From Cutibacterium porci (GTDB lineage: Bacteria; Actinomycetota; Actinomycetes; Propionibacteriales; Propionibacteriaceae), in assembly GCF_009696315.1 (NCBI RefSeq), contig NZ_VUMG01000002.1, positions 434,001-498,000 on the forward strand: 64,000 bases of DNA, written 5' to 3'. The notes beneath the pieces are model-generated. The model searched no databases. It saw only the letters and a list, made by a program, of their open reading frames with translations, and was not told where the DNA came from. Of the stretch, positions 9,634-18,384 are shown in pieces. The first letter of the stretch is position 1. Every line of letters starts with the position of its first letter. Both the position numbers and the translations under genes were made by a program.

Positions 9634-12480
9634 TCAGCTGCAACCGCTAGTTGAACCGCATCCCTCGCAGACGTAGCACGATCCCGAGGGACGCATCTTT
9701 GTTCCGCAGGTTAAACACAGCGGAGCGTCGACCTCACGGCCCATCTGCTCCTCGAGGAGTTCGGCACTAGTGTGTGCTCCTCCAACCCGCTCAACCGTCT
9801 CCTGAGTTGCGAAGAGACCGGGTTGGTTTGCTCCGTCCTCGTGCACGCGGACGCGGTCAGCTGGCGTGTCTTTGAGGGTCTCAGAGTCGATGAGCTCATC
9901 TTCCTCATCAGACAGGTAGGAACCCGTTTCGACGTAGCGAGCACGCTCAGCAGCGGTGTAGATGCCTAGCTCGGCGCGCTCATCAAAATCAAGATAGTCG
10001 AGGGCCAGACGACGGAAAACATAGTCGATGATCGACGAAGAGATGCGAATGTCAGGGTCATCAGTCATGCCGGCTGGCTCGAACTTGAGGTTCGAGAACT
10101 TCTGGACAAAAGACTCGAGCGGCACGCCATACTGCAAGCCGATAGACACCGCGATAGAGAAAGCGTCCATAACACCGGCGAGGGTCGATCCCTGCTTACC
10201 AAGCTTAAGGAAGATCTCACCCAAACGTCCGGAATCGTAAGCTCCGGTCGTGAGATAGCCGCCAGCCCCCGCAACCTGGAAGCTTGTGGTACGTCCCATA
10301 CGAGACTTCGGCAGACGCTGACGACGTGGCCGGTATTCGATGCGGACTTCCGGCTCTGACTTCTCGTCTTTCTTCTTCACCTCCGAGAGAGGCTGACCGA
10401 CCTTGCAGTTATCGCGATAAACAGCCAAAGCCTTAAGGCCAAGTTTCCAGCCCTCCATGTAGACCTCGGCAATGTCGTCGACAGTAGACGACTCCGGCAG
10501 ATTGACGGTCTTGGAGATAGCACCAGAGAGGAAGGGCTGGACGGCAGCCATCATCCGTACATGGCCCATTGGGGCGATAAACCGGGCGCCCATGGCACAA
10601 TCGAAGACCTCGTAATGGGCCTCATCGAGGACAGGAGCACCAACAACCGAACCATTATCGGCGATGTAGGCGATGATCTTCTTAGCCTGCTCGGACGTGT
10701 AACCGAGATTTTTGAGAGCACGCGGCACTGTCTGGTTGACAATCTGCATCGAGCCGCCACCGACCATCTTCTTGAACTTGACTAGAGAAAAGTCTGGTTC
10801 GATGCCAGTGGTGTCACAATCCATCATGAAGCCGATGGTGCCTGTCGGGGCAAGCACAGAAGCCTGGGCATTGCGGAAACCATGAGTGCGACCGAGCTCG
10901 ACAACCTTGTCCCACTCTGCTTTTGCAGCGGTGAGGACAGTGGTGTCGTTGTCGTGTAGCGGGTGTACTTGACGGTTAGCATCGCGATGCTTAGCCATGA
11001 CAGCCTGATGCGGCTCCGCGTTCTTGGCGTATCCAGTATAGGGACCGACGATGGCCGCCAGCTCCGCGGATCGCCGGTAGGAGACACCAGTCATAAGGGA
11101 TGTGATGGCAGCTGCGAGGGCACGTCCGCCGTCAGAGTCATAGCCCAGGCCCAGTGCCATGAGGAGAGCACCGAGGTTGGCGTATCCGATGCCGAGCTGA
11201 CGGAAGTTACGGGTCGTTTCAGCGATGGCCTCGGTCGGAAAGTCAGCGAAACAAATGGAGATGTCCATCGCTGTGATGACGAGCTCAACGGCCTTGGTGA
11301 ATTTCTCAACATCGAAATGGTCATTTTCGTCGAGGAACTTCAGCAAGTTGAGGCTTGCCAAGTTGCACGAAGAGTTATCCAAACTCATGTACTCCGAGCA
11401 TGGGTTAGACGCGTTGATCCGTCCGCTATTCGGGTTCGTATGCCAAGCATTGATGGTGTCGTCATATTGCAGGCCAGGATCAGCACACTCCCAAGCCGCT
11501 TGCGCAATTTTTCTGAAGAGTTCTTTGGCATCAACAGTGTCTAGCACCTTTCCAGGCTCGGTGCGGGACGTTAGACCGAAAGGTTTACCCTGCTCAACAG
11601 CCGTCATAAAGGCATCGGAGACGCGCACTGAGTTGTTGGCATTTTGGTACTGAACGCTGGTGATATCACGACCACCCAAGTCCATATCAAATCCAGCATC
11701 ACGCAAAGCACGAATTTTATCCTCTTCACGCGCCTTAGTTTCGATGAACTCCTCAATATCGGGATGGTCAATGTCGAGGACGACCATCTTGGCAGCACGC
11801 CGAGTCGCTCCACCCGACTTGATAGTTCCCGCCGAGGCATCAGCGCCACGCATGAAAGAAACCGGACCAGAGGCCGTACCACCAGAGCTCAACAACTCCT
11901 TTGAGGAACGGATTCGAGAAATATTGAGGCCAGCGCCAGAACCACCCTTAAAGATGAACCCCTCTTCCCGGTACCAGTTGAGAATAGACTCCATCGAGTC
12001 ATCCACCGAAAGAATGAAGCAGGCACTGACCTGCTGGGGGCTCGTCGTACCGACATTGAACCACACCGGAGAGTTGAAACTGAAGTATTGGTGCACCAAT
12101 AACCACGTCAGCTCATCACCAAAGATCTTTGCATCATCGTCAGACGCAAAGTAACCGTTTTTGCGCCCCGTAGCCACATACGTATTGACGACTCGGTCGA
12201 TAAGAGTCTTAAGGCTATCTTCGCGAGCCGGGGTACCCAGAGCACCACGAAAGTACTTATTAGTAACGATCGTCGAAGCGTTAACGCTCCAGAAATCGGG
12301 GAACTCGACTCCGTGCTGCTCAAAAACCACATCACCGGTACGCCAATTCGTCTGCACAACGTCGCGACGTTCCCAGGTCACCTCGTCATAAGGATGAATA
12401 CCTTCAGTGCTGAAGGTGCGCTCGACATGCAGCCCCTTAGAGCGGCTCGTCCTGCGCGGTGCGGACTTAGTCTCGGTCAT
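9634..12480 (-). CDS. nrdJ: Adenosylcobalamin-dependent (class II) ribonucleoside-diphosphate reductase
   Basis: 948 residues, the usual actinobacterial NrdJ length. The N-terminus contains HPYDEVTWERRDVV and FWSVNASTIVTNKYFRG. The glycyl/thiyl barrel region has SACFILSVDDSM, GSGAGLNISRIRSS, NPCSEYMSLDNSSCNLASLNL (the active-site Cys region) and APTGTIGFMMDCDTTGIEP. The C-terminus carries the redox and zinc-type cysteines CLTCGTKMRPSGSCYVCEGC. It reduces ribonucleotides to deoxyribonucleotides using coenzyme B12, independent of oxygen. It lies 77 bp downstream of nrdR on the same strand, and both genes are probably controlled by the NrdR boxes at 13149-13195. GGGAG precedes the ATG. Confidence 0.97.
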   Translation of the reverse strand: MTETKSAPRRTSRSKGLHVERTFSTEGIHPYDEVTWERRDVVQTNWRTGDVVFEQHGVEFPDFWSVNASTIVTNKYFRGALGTPAREDSLKTLIDRVVNTYVATGRKNGYFASDDDAKIFGDELTWLLVHQYFSFNSPVWFNVGTTSPQQVSACFILSVDDSMESILNWYREEGFIFKGGSGAGLNISRIRSSKELLSSGGTASGPVSFMRGADASAGTIKSGGATRRAAKMVVLDIDHPDIEEFIETKAREEDKIRALRDAGFDMDLGGRDITSVQYQNANNSVRVSDAFMTAVEQGKPFGLTSRTEPGKVLDTVDAKELFRKIAQAAWECADPGLQYDDTINAWHTNPNSGRINASNPCSEYMSLDNSSCNLASLNLLKFLDENDHFDVEKFTKAVELVITAMDISICFADFPTEAIAETTRNFRQLGIGYANLGALLMALGLGYDSDGGRALAAAITSLMTGVSYRRSAELAAIVGPYTGYAKNAEPHQAVMAKHRDANRQVHPLHDNDTTVLTAAKAEWDKVVELGRTHGFRNAQASVLAPTGTIGFMMDCDTTGIEPDFSLVKFKKMVGGGSMQIVNQTVPRALKNLGYTSEQAKKIIAYIADNGSVVGAPVLDEAHYEVFDCAMGARFIAPMGHVRMMAAVQPFLSGAISKTVNLPESSTVDDIAEVYMEGWKLGLKALAVYRDNCKVGQPLSEVKKKDEKSEPEVRIEYRPRRQRLPKSRMGRTTSFQVAGAGGYLTTGAYDSGRLGEIFLKLGKQGSTLAGVMDAFSIAVSIGLQYGVPLESFVQKFSNLKFEPAGMTDDPDIRISSSIIDYVFRRLALDYLDFDERAELGIYTAAERARYVETGSYLSDEEDELIDSETLKDTPADRVRVHEDGANQPGLFATQETVERVGGAHTSAELLEEQMGREVDAPLCLTCGTKMRPSGSCYVCEGCGSTSGCS

Positions 12481-12557
12481 AGCTCCCTCTGTATTGTTTG
12501 GCGATACGGGTGGTTAGTGTCGGTACTTCGGGGCGAGCTGAGCAGCAGCGCAGCTCG

Positions 12558-13064
12558 TCAGAACAGCGGCTCGTCTTGCTTTGAGGGCCGTTTACGCCCC
12601 GATGATTTCGCCCTGTCCGGGGACTCGTCGCGCAACCGATCGATCTCGGTAGCAAAGTCCTCAATGGTGTCGTAATTCAAGTAAACGCTGGCAAACCTCA
12701 GGTAAGCGATGGGATCAAGCTCACGCAATGGCCCTAGAATCGCCAACCCGATTTCCTCACTGGGTATCTCCGCGACGCCTCGGGCCCGCAAGCCGTCTTC
12801 GACCCGTTGCCCCAGTAACGCTAGATCGGCATCTGTGACCGGCCGTCCTTTGCATGCGTTGCGCACGCCACGGATCACCTTGTCACGCGAGAAAGGTTCC
12901 TCGATGCCATTGCGCTTATGAACTGTCATCTGCATGCGTTCGATGGTCGTAAACCGTCGTTCGCACATCGGACACTGCCGCCTCCGACGTATTGCAGTAC
13001 CGTCTTCGCATACCCGCGAGTCCAAAACTCGAGAGTCATCATGCTGACAGAACGGACAGCGCAT
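12558..13064 (-). CDS. nrdR: Transcriptional repressor NrdR
   Basis: 168 residues. The N-terminal zinc ribbon shows [17 protein letters not shown] and [17 protein letters not shown] (two CxxC pairs). An ATP-cone domain follows from about residue 46 ([20 protein letters not shown]) to about 136. NrdR senses ATP/dATP and represses ribonucleotide reductase genes. The start at 13064 is chosen because AAAGGAGG lies 5 nt upstream and the family begins M-[RH]-CPFC; the adjacent ATG at 13067 would be too close to the ribosome site. It is the first gene of the nrdR-nrdJ operon and is likely autoregulated. Confidence 0.96.
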   Translation of the reverse strand: MRCPFCQHDDSRVLDSRVCEDGTAIRRRRQCPMCERRFTTIERMQMTVHKRNGIEEPFSRDKVIRGVRNACKGRPVTDADLALLGQRVEDGLRARGVAEIPSEEIGLAILGPLRELDPIAYLRFASVYLNYDTIEDFATEIDRLRDESPDRAKSSGRKRPSKQDEPLF

Positions 13065-13148
13065 CATCGCCTCCTTTCTCAACCTCACTAGGTTCTAAGC
13101 ATCTGGTTTGCCGTCGTCCTGAGAGACTACTCCTATCTGGGGGCAAAA

Positions 13149-13195
13149 ACACAACTTGTAGAGATCACAAGACTGACCGCCACAACATCTGGTAT
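13149..13195. promoter_or_regulatory. Pair of NrdR boxes upstream of nrdR-nrdJ
   Basis: Two 16-bp elements, 13149-13164 (ACACAACTTGTAGAGA) and 13180-13195 (CCACAACATCTGGTAT), resemble the NrdR-box consensus acaCwAtATaTwGtgt. Their left ends are 31 bp apart, about three helical turns, which is the spacing known for paired NrdR boxes. They lie about 85-130 bp upstream of the nrdR start. Binding is inferred. Confidence 0.7.
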
Positions 13196-13289
13196 TCAGA
13201 GGTGCTTTCCGGGGGGTGAAGTTGAACCGCTCGTCAAGCCGCCACGCGCGACACGCCCAAGACGAGCAGCTCTATAACCGGATGGCTCG

Positions 13290-13637
13290 TCAGGATCTGA
13301 CTTCGGACAGCGCCGCTGGTTGATACCCGTCAATATGAACAACGCGAGTATGACCCTCGTAACCGACAGCAGGATCCCCTCGCCATATCTGACCAAGGCG
13401 CCCTAAGGCGAGAATCACCCCGACGATCATGACGGTGATGGTTGCTAGCACGGCAACATCCAAGAGTCGATCATGGTGGGGATGATGCGCGATCGCACCA
13501 GGCCGCCCCGCCATTAATTCCTGTCGGTCAATAACAACCACCGGCTCAGCCAATTCGTCCTGCCACGGCCCGACGACCAGGTCACCTCGATGACTGGGCG
13601 TCGTTTTGATATCCCATTCGTAAGTCTGAGCGCTCAT
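13290..13637 (-). CDS. Hypothetical single-span membrane protein
   Basis: 115 residues. A hydrophilic N-terminal part is followed by one clear transmembrane segment at about residues 59-80 (LLDVAVLATITVMIVGVILAL) and a short polar tail ending YQPAALSEVRS. GAGGT precedes the ATG. It lies between nrdR and the lexA-position gene, transcribed away from the latter. In many actinobacteria a LysM-type gene occupies this slot; I see no LysM motif here, so I do not transfer that name. Function unknown. Confidence 0.6.
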   Translation of the reverse strand: MSAQTYEWDIKTTPSHRGDLVVGPWQDELAEPVVVIDRQELMAGRPGAIAHHPHHDRLLDVAVLATITVMIVGVILALGRLGQIWRGDPAVGYEGHTRVVHIDGYQPAALSEVRS

Positions 13638-13789
13638 CGGATTACCTCTCTGTCAACGAGACTCAACGAAAGCCATCCGCTCCCGTCAGCGATCCCAGGA
13701 GATGTCCCAGGAATGTTCCGGCGGGCGAAGATCCGCCGGTGCCATCAATGACAGTCCCTTGAGCCGACAAGTTCACCGCCATCGATGCG

Positions 13790-13818
13790 GAACACGAAGA
13801 GAACAACCTAGTCAGAAC
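13790..13818 (+). promoter_or_regulatory. Direct GAAC repeats upstream of the lexA-position gene
   Basis: GAAC occurs in the same orientation at 13790-13793, 13801-13804 and 13815-13818. The first two form GAAC-N7-GAAC (11-bp period, one helical turn). Two more GAACs are at 13869 and 13885, giving five in about 100 bp. GAAC is the actinobacterial LexA half-site, but no GAAC-N4-GTTC palindrome is seen here. Regulatory role is inferred. Confidence 0.45.
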
Positions 13819-13880
13819 GAGTTAAGTAGCTCTGCAACGACATCGAGATCACGCACCCGTGGTCCTCAGAACGCCACCGA

Positions 13881-13908
13881 TGACGAACTGTCGTAGCCGC
13901 CCTATACC
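13881..13908 (+). promoter_or_regulatory. Probable promoter of the lexA-position gene
   Basis: TGACGA (13881-13886), a 16-bp spacer, then TATACC (13903-13908). The ATG at 13918 is 9 nt after the -10 element and no Shine-Dalgarno is visible, so the mRNA may be leaderless. One GAAC motif (13885-13888) overlaps the -35 element. Confidence 0.5.
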
Positions 13909-13917
13909 GTGACTGCC

Positions 13918-14601
13918 ATGACCACCGATACGCCCGGAACCGACGCCTCGGACCCGGCTGCCGTCTCGTCGGCTGTTCCGTTCACGAATACCCGTGAGCC
14001 CTCCGCTAAGGAACGCGAAGTCTTAGCAATCATCAGGGAGGGGATACGTCGCGATGGCAAAGCCCCAACGGTCCGAGCCATTGTCGACATGACGGGTGCG
14101 GGGAGCACATCCACGATCCAGCGGCGTATTTCATCCCTCATTGATCTAGGGTTGCTGCGTCGAGCCAACGGCACTCTCGAAGTGGTCGAAGGCACAGTCA
14201 AAACCGCCGTTCAGCAGGGGCCGCAAGCCTTCCGCATTGAAGTCCCCAATCTGAGCAATAACGCCCCTGAAAAACGCGATGACACCGTCATCGCGGTGCC
14301 GACCCAACTTTTAAGCCACGGCGAACATGCCGTGGTTATCGCCCACGACGACGGAATGTCCCCCGATATCCGCTCCGGAGACCTCGTAGTGGTGCGGCGT
14401 ATATCAATAAGCGAGCTGCCCGATGACCCACCTGAGACCTACCTCGTAGCAGCCACGGTGGGAGGGGCGACAGTTGTTCGCACCCTATCCAAGGTCTCGG
14501 GACGGCCATGGCTGTTGGCCTCGAACCCTACCCACTCACCGATCAATCTTGACGACGCTTCCCTGCTAGGTCAGGCTGTGTCGTTGATGAGACGGCTCTA
14601 A
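13918..14601 (+). CDS. lexA: LexA-position repressor with degenerate peptidase domain
   Basis: 227 residues. The N-terminal winged helix (PSAKEREVLAIIREGIRRDG ... STSTIQRRISSLIDLGLLRR) and the C-terminal S24-like fold align along their length with actinobacterial LexA: SGDLVVVRR, YLVAATVGGATVVRTL, WLLASNPTHSPI and the LLGQAV end. Key differences: the Ala-Gly cleavage motif is absent (the region reads EVPNLSNNAPEK), the catalytic Ser position is Gly (DDGM instead of GDSM), and the catalytic Lys position is Val (ATVVR instead of ATVKR). It should therefore bind DNA but not self-cleave with RecA. The recognition helix also differs from typical LexA. Position beside nrdR-nrdJ and dinG supports orthology. 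A GTG at 13909 is an alternative start but falls against the -10 element. Confidence 0.8.
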   Translation: MTTDTPGTDASDPAAVSSAVPFTNTREPSAKEREVLAIIREGIRRDGKAPTVRAIVDMTGAGSTSTIQRRISSLIDLGLLRRANGTLEVVEGTVKTAVQQGPQAFRIEVPNLSNNAPEKRDDTVIAVPTQLLSHGEHAVVIAHDDGMSPDIRSGDLVVVRRISISELPDDPPETYLVAATVGGATVVRTLSKVSGRPWLLASNPTHSPINLDDASLLGQAVSLMRRL

Positions 14602-14734
14602 CGTCCACTAAAGCTCTAGACACGACACCACACCACGATTGGCCCATCTTGGTAGCGTCTTTCCTGACAGAGATGACGGCTACTGATTCAGGGGCTAGCG
14701 AGGCGTTGAAAATCTCGGAAAGATAGCGGCCCGT

Positions 14735-14770
14735 CCCCAACTGTCATTCCCCATCAACTGTCATTTCCCA
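14735..14770. repeat. Tandem 18-bp imperfect repeat
   Basis: Two adjacent 18-bp units, 14735-14752 and 14753-14770, share the core AACTGTCATT followed by CCC. They lie in the 209-bp gap between the convergent lexA and dinG genes. I see no hairpin in this gap; meaning unknown. Confidence 0.5.
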
Positions 14771-14810
14771 TATTGTGAGAAGACAGCACCGATAAACCGG
14801 ACTGTAACCG

Positions 14811-16859
14811 TCATGATGTCCCCAGTCGTCGCAACGCCCCAATGGCCATCTCTCGATCAGTCGTCGTCCAGAAGGGCGGCATCGACGCCCTCAGAAATCC
14901 GCCGTATCTAGCAGTCACCAGCCGCGGATCGAGAACAGCAACCACCCCACGATCGTCAGCACGTCGTATGAGACGACCAGCCCCCTGAGCCAAGAGAAGT
15001 GCAGCGTGACCAGCTGACACCGTCATAAATCCGTTGCCACCGGCATCCTCAACAGCTTTACTCCGGGCCGCCATGAGCGGGTCGTCGGGTCGCGGAAATG
15101 GAATTCGATCAATAACGACCAAACGACAGGTATCACCTGGAATGTCAACCCCTTGCCACAGTGACATTGTCCCGAAAAGACACGTCTGCGGGTCAGCGGT
15201 AAACCGCCGGGTCAGATCAGCTAAATGTCCCTCCCCCTGACACAACACCGAAATACCGGGTATAGCGTTGCGCATGTGCTCAGCGGCCGCCACAGCATTG
15301 CGCTGCGAGGAAAACAGTCCCAAAGTCCTCCCACCAGCTGCCCACACAAGCTCAGCAAGATCATCAAGTACTTCGGGTGCAATGCCGTCGCGCCCAGGGC
15401 GAGGCAACGATCTGCCCACGTATAGAATCCCTTGCTTCGAATAGTCGAAAGGCGAGCCGACGTCAACTCCTCGCCACCCCATGGGGGTCTCAAGGACCTC
15501 GGGAGCGTCCCCCTCGATCTGCTCGCGCGCAGATAGCCCGACATTGCGTGCTGTCGTGAGGAAATTACCGCCAATGCATAAGGTCGCCGACGTCAATATC
15601 GTTGTGGATTGAGCAAAGACGTTCTCCCGCAACAAACCACCGACGCTGAGCGGAGCGACGTGAATACTGCGGTATCCCTTCTCAGACTCAGAGACCCACA
15701 CCACGTCAGCACAGGCCAACTGCACTATGCGCTCGGCAGTCTCAAAAACCTCTCGCATCGCGGCTTGAGCCTGCACCCTTTGTGCATCGGTGAGTTCCTC
15801 GGAGTCATCATCTTTTCGACCCAACTGGCTGACTGCTGTGCGAGTGATGTCGCGTAACGCAGTGCAGCACTCAATAACATGGGACTGCGGCTCAGTGATT
15901 CGGCCTGGCGCGGTCGCATCGAGGGCATGGGCGATGGAATCAGCCTGATCAAGCAGGTCCGCACCCAGGTCGTCATCGAGCCATGTCAAAGCGCGCTTCG
16001 CTGCCGTCGTCACGATCGCTGGAGACAGATCCTTCGATGCAGCCCTAGTGAAGCGATTCACCAGCTCATGAGCCTCGTCGATGATGACCGTGTCATGCTC
16101 TGGCAGGACGCGCCCATCGTTGAGAGCATCAATCGCGAGCATCGCATGATTGGTAACGACAAGGTCAGCATTTCGAGCCTGCTCTCGTGCCGCCTCCGAT
16201 AGACACTCACTGCCAAATGGGCACCGCTGAGCCCCAAGACACTCATGAGCTGGCACACTCACCTGCGCCCATGCGAGTGGAGTATGGGGAGGAGCATCGT
16301 CGCGATCGCCCAGACCAGATTCCTCGGCCTGATTTTCGGCCCATTCCCGTAGCATGACAACTTCAGCACCCAGCGCAGATTCTGGAACATACTCCGCATC
16401 CTGCGCGTCGTCATCGCCAATAAGATCCGCTCCTGGCAGGAGGGCGTCTTGTCCCTTAGCACGGGTTGAACCACCCCGCACCTTGTGCAGGCAAATGTAG
16501 TTGTTCCGTCCTTTAAGGGCTGCCACTTTCGGCCGGCGAGATAGAACATTCCCAGACGCATCGAGGATCGCCGGAACATCCTTATAGGCGAGCTGAGCCT
16601 GTAGCGCCAACGTAGCGGTGGCGACGATGACTCGTGCCCCCTTTTCTACGCAATAAACCAGGGCCGGAGCCAAGTAGCCCAGAGACTTCCCCGTTCCCGT
16701 ACCGGCCTGAACCAACAGGTGCAGCTCGTCGCGCATGGCCTGGTCAACGGCATCAGTCATTGCAACCTGGCCGGGCCTCTCCTGACCACCCATCTCGCTG
16801 ACTACAGTGCTGAGGAGGTCACGGCACATCTGGCTGATTCTTGCTGAATCAGTCACCAC
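14811..16859 (-). CDS. dinG: ATP-dependent DNA helicase, DinG/XPD family
   Basis: 682 residues of superfamily 2 helicase. Walker A is AGTGTGKS (52-59), the DEAH box is at 261-264, and four cysteines at about 123, 207, 213 and 219 (CLGAQRCPFGSEC) fit the iron-sulfur cluster of XPD/DinG enzymes. Domain 2 has TILTSATL, GTMSLWQGVDIPGD and QGAGRLIRRADDRG. It unwinds DNA or R-loops 5' to 3' (family knowledge). It overlaps the end of hflX by 11 bp and is the last gene of the miaA-dapF-hflX-dinG operon. In other bacteria dinG is often SOS-regulated; here it is far from any promoter of its own. Confidence 0.9.
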   Translation of the reverse strand: MVTDSARISQMCRDLLSTVVSEMGGQERPGQVAMTDAVDQAMRDELHLLVQAGTGTGKSLGYLAPALVYCVEKGARVIVATATLALQAQLAYKDVPAILDASGNVLSRRPKVAALKGRNNYICLHKVRGGSTRAKGQDALLPGADLIGDDDAQDAEYVPESALGAEVVMLREWAENQAEESGLGDRDDAPPHTPLAWAQVSVPAHECLGAQRCPFGSECLSEAAREQARNADLVVTNHAMLAIDALNDGRVLPEHDTVIIDEAHELVNRFTRAASKDLSPAIVTTAAKRALTWLDDDLGADLLDQADSIAHALDATAPGRITEPQSHVIECCTALRDITRTAVSQLGRKDDDSEELTDAQRVQAQAAMREVFETAERIVQLACADVVWVSESEKGYRSIHVAPLSVGGLLRENVFAQSTTILTSATLCIGGNFLTTARNVGLSAREQIEGDAPEVLETPMGWRGVDVGSPFDYSKQGILYVGRSLPRPGRDGIAPEVLDDLAELVWAAGGRTLGLFSSQRNAVAAAEHMRNAIPGISVLCQGEGHLADLTRRFTADPQTCLFGTMSLWQGVDIPGDTCRLVVIDRIPFPRPDDPLMAARSKAVEDAGGNGFMTVSAGHAALLLAQGAGRLIRRADDRGVVAVLDPRLVTARYGGFLRASMPPFWTTTDREMAIGALRRLGTS

Positions 16860-18384
16860 GACAAACCTCCTGAACCTCGGCCGCTAGAGCAGGGTGAAGG
16901 TGCGCGATGACATGAGTGCCATCAGCAGTGTGATCGATCAGCTCGATAGTTCCGTTATGGTGAATCTTGTCCATAAGATCCCCGCGCGCATAGGGAATGA
17001 CGACGTCAATGCGCCGGGACGGTACTGGAAGTCTGGCCTCAATGGCATCGACAAGCTCACCCATTCCCTCACCGGTGTGGGCAGATACCAGGTACGCGTC
17101 TGGGAAGGCTGAGCGCAATGTCACGATGGCGTCATCGCTTAGACGATCAATCTTGTTAAGAGCGAGAATCTCAGGAATGTCACCTGCACCAATTCCTGAT
17201 AGCACTGCGCGCACTGCGTCGACCTGGCCAACCGGATCTGGATCGGCTGCATCTACAACGTGAAGGAGTACATCGGCCATCGCCGTCTCCTCCAATGTAG
17301 ATGCGAAGGCTTCGATAAGATCGTGCGGCAAATGTCTCACAAATCCCACCGTGTCAGTGAGGGTATAGACCCGACCATCAGAGGTTGTCGTGCGTCGAGT
17401 CGTCGGGTCAAGAGTTGCGAAGAGGGCATCCTCAACAAGTACTCCGGCCCGGGTGAGCCGGTTGAGCACGGAGGATTTTCCGGCGTTTGTGTACCCGACG
17501 ATAGCCACTGAGGGCACCATACTTCGGATGCGATCGGCCCGTTTGGAGGCGCGGGTGGATTCGATGTGCTGGAGACGACGACGCAACATTGCAATCCGAT
17601 GGCCGATACGACGACGGTCAGTCTCAATGCGGGTCTCTCCTGGGCCACGCCCGCCGATACCGGCACCTCCGGCAGCTCGTCCACCAGTCTGGCGCGAAAG
17701 ATTGCCACCCCAACCACGCAACCTCTGTTTAAGGTAGGTGAGCTGGGCCAGTTCCACCTGGGTACGACCCTCGACGCTGCTCGCATGTTGAGCGAAAATG
17801 TCGAGAATCAAAGCCGTCCGATCCACCACTTTGACCTTGACCCGATCTTCAAGGTTGCGCAACTGAGCTGCATCAAGCTCACCATCACAAATGACGGTAT
17901 CGGCACCAGTGGCCCGCACGACCTCGGCGAGCTCCACAACCTTGCCCGAGCCAATGTAGGTAGCCGGATCCGGGGTAGTCCGACGCTGCATAACGGCTTC
18001 GAGCACCTGGGATCCAGCCGTCTCGGCAAGGGCCTTCAACTCCGCCATAGCGTTCTCGGCGTCTGTAGCAGTTCCCTCAGTCCATACCGAACACAGCACT
18101 ACCCGTTCCAGTCTCAGCTTGCGGTATTCAACCTCGGAAATGTCAGACAGGTCCGTTGACATACCTGGAACGCGAGTCAGCGATAAGCGTGCGTCCAGAT
18201 CAAACTGGTCACCGTCGTAAAACCTCTGATCGTCTCTGAGATAGCCGAGGCCTTCCAGCGCATCCTCGCGCTCGTCGTCGATGTGTTCGGTCTCGCTCAC
18301 CCGATACCCGTCCTCCCTGATGCCGTTGCGCTCAGTGTAGGAGGAGACTCTGACAGGTTCGCGCGGGTGTGTTCGCACCTTCAC
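16849..18384 (-). CDS. hflX: Ribosome-associated GTPase HflX
   Basis: 511 residues if read from the GTG at 18384, which overlaps the dapF stop (GTGA). A second GTG at 18300 with AGGGAGGA 10 nt upstream would give 483 residues and fits the family length equally well; I cannot decide between them. The HflX N-terminal domain (EVEYRKLRLERVVL, TYIGSGKV) is followed by the glycine-rich linker GWGGNLSRQTGG and the G domain: GYTNAGKSSVLNRL (G1), DTVGFVRHLPHDLI (G3), NKID (G4). HflX splits stalled or hibernating 70S ribosomes. Third gene of the operon. Confidence 0.94.
   Translation of the reverse strand: MKVRTHPREPVRVSSYTERNGIREDGYRVSETEHIDDEREDALEGLGYLRDDQRFYDGDQFDLDARLSLTRVPGMSTDLSDISEVEYRKLRLERVVLCSVWTEGTATDAENAMAELKALAETAGSQVLEAVMQRRTTPDPATYIGSGKVVELAEVVRATGADTVICDGELDAAQLRNLEDRVKVKVVDRTALILDIFAQHASSVEGRTQVELAQLTYLKQRLRGWGGNLSRQTGGRAAGGAGIGGRGPGETRIETDRRRIGHRIAMLRRRLQHIESTRASKRADRIRSMVPSVAIVGYTNAGKSSVLNRLTRAGVLVEDALFATLDPTTRRTTTSDGRVYTLTDTVGFVRHLPHDLIEAFASTLEETAMADVLLHVVDAADPDPVGQVDAVRAVLSGIGAGDIPEILALNKIDRLSDDAIVTLRSAFPDAYLVSAHTGEGMGELVDAIEARLPVPSRRIDVVIPYARGDLMDKIHHNGTIELIDHTADGTHVIAHLHPALAAEVQEVCRGD

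Noticed and set aside
13089-13289. Possible cobalamin riboswitch before nrdR-nrdJ
   Set aside because: The B12-box and a large multi-stem leader are not visible; the NrdR-box pair explains the region better.
13638-13917. Canonical GAAC-N4-GTTC LexA box before the lexA-position gene
   Set aside because: No such palindrome is seen; only same-direction GAAC motifs occur, which I report separately.
17566-18159. Long open frame opposite hflX (197 codons)
   Set aside because: It is antisense to a conserved gene and codes for no recognisable motif.
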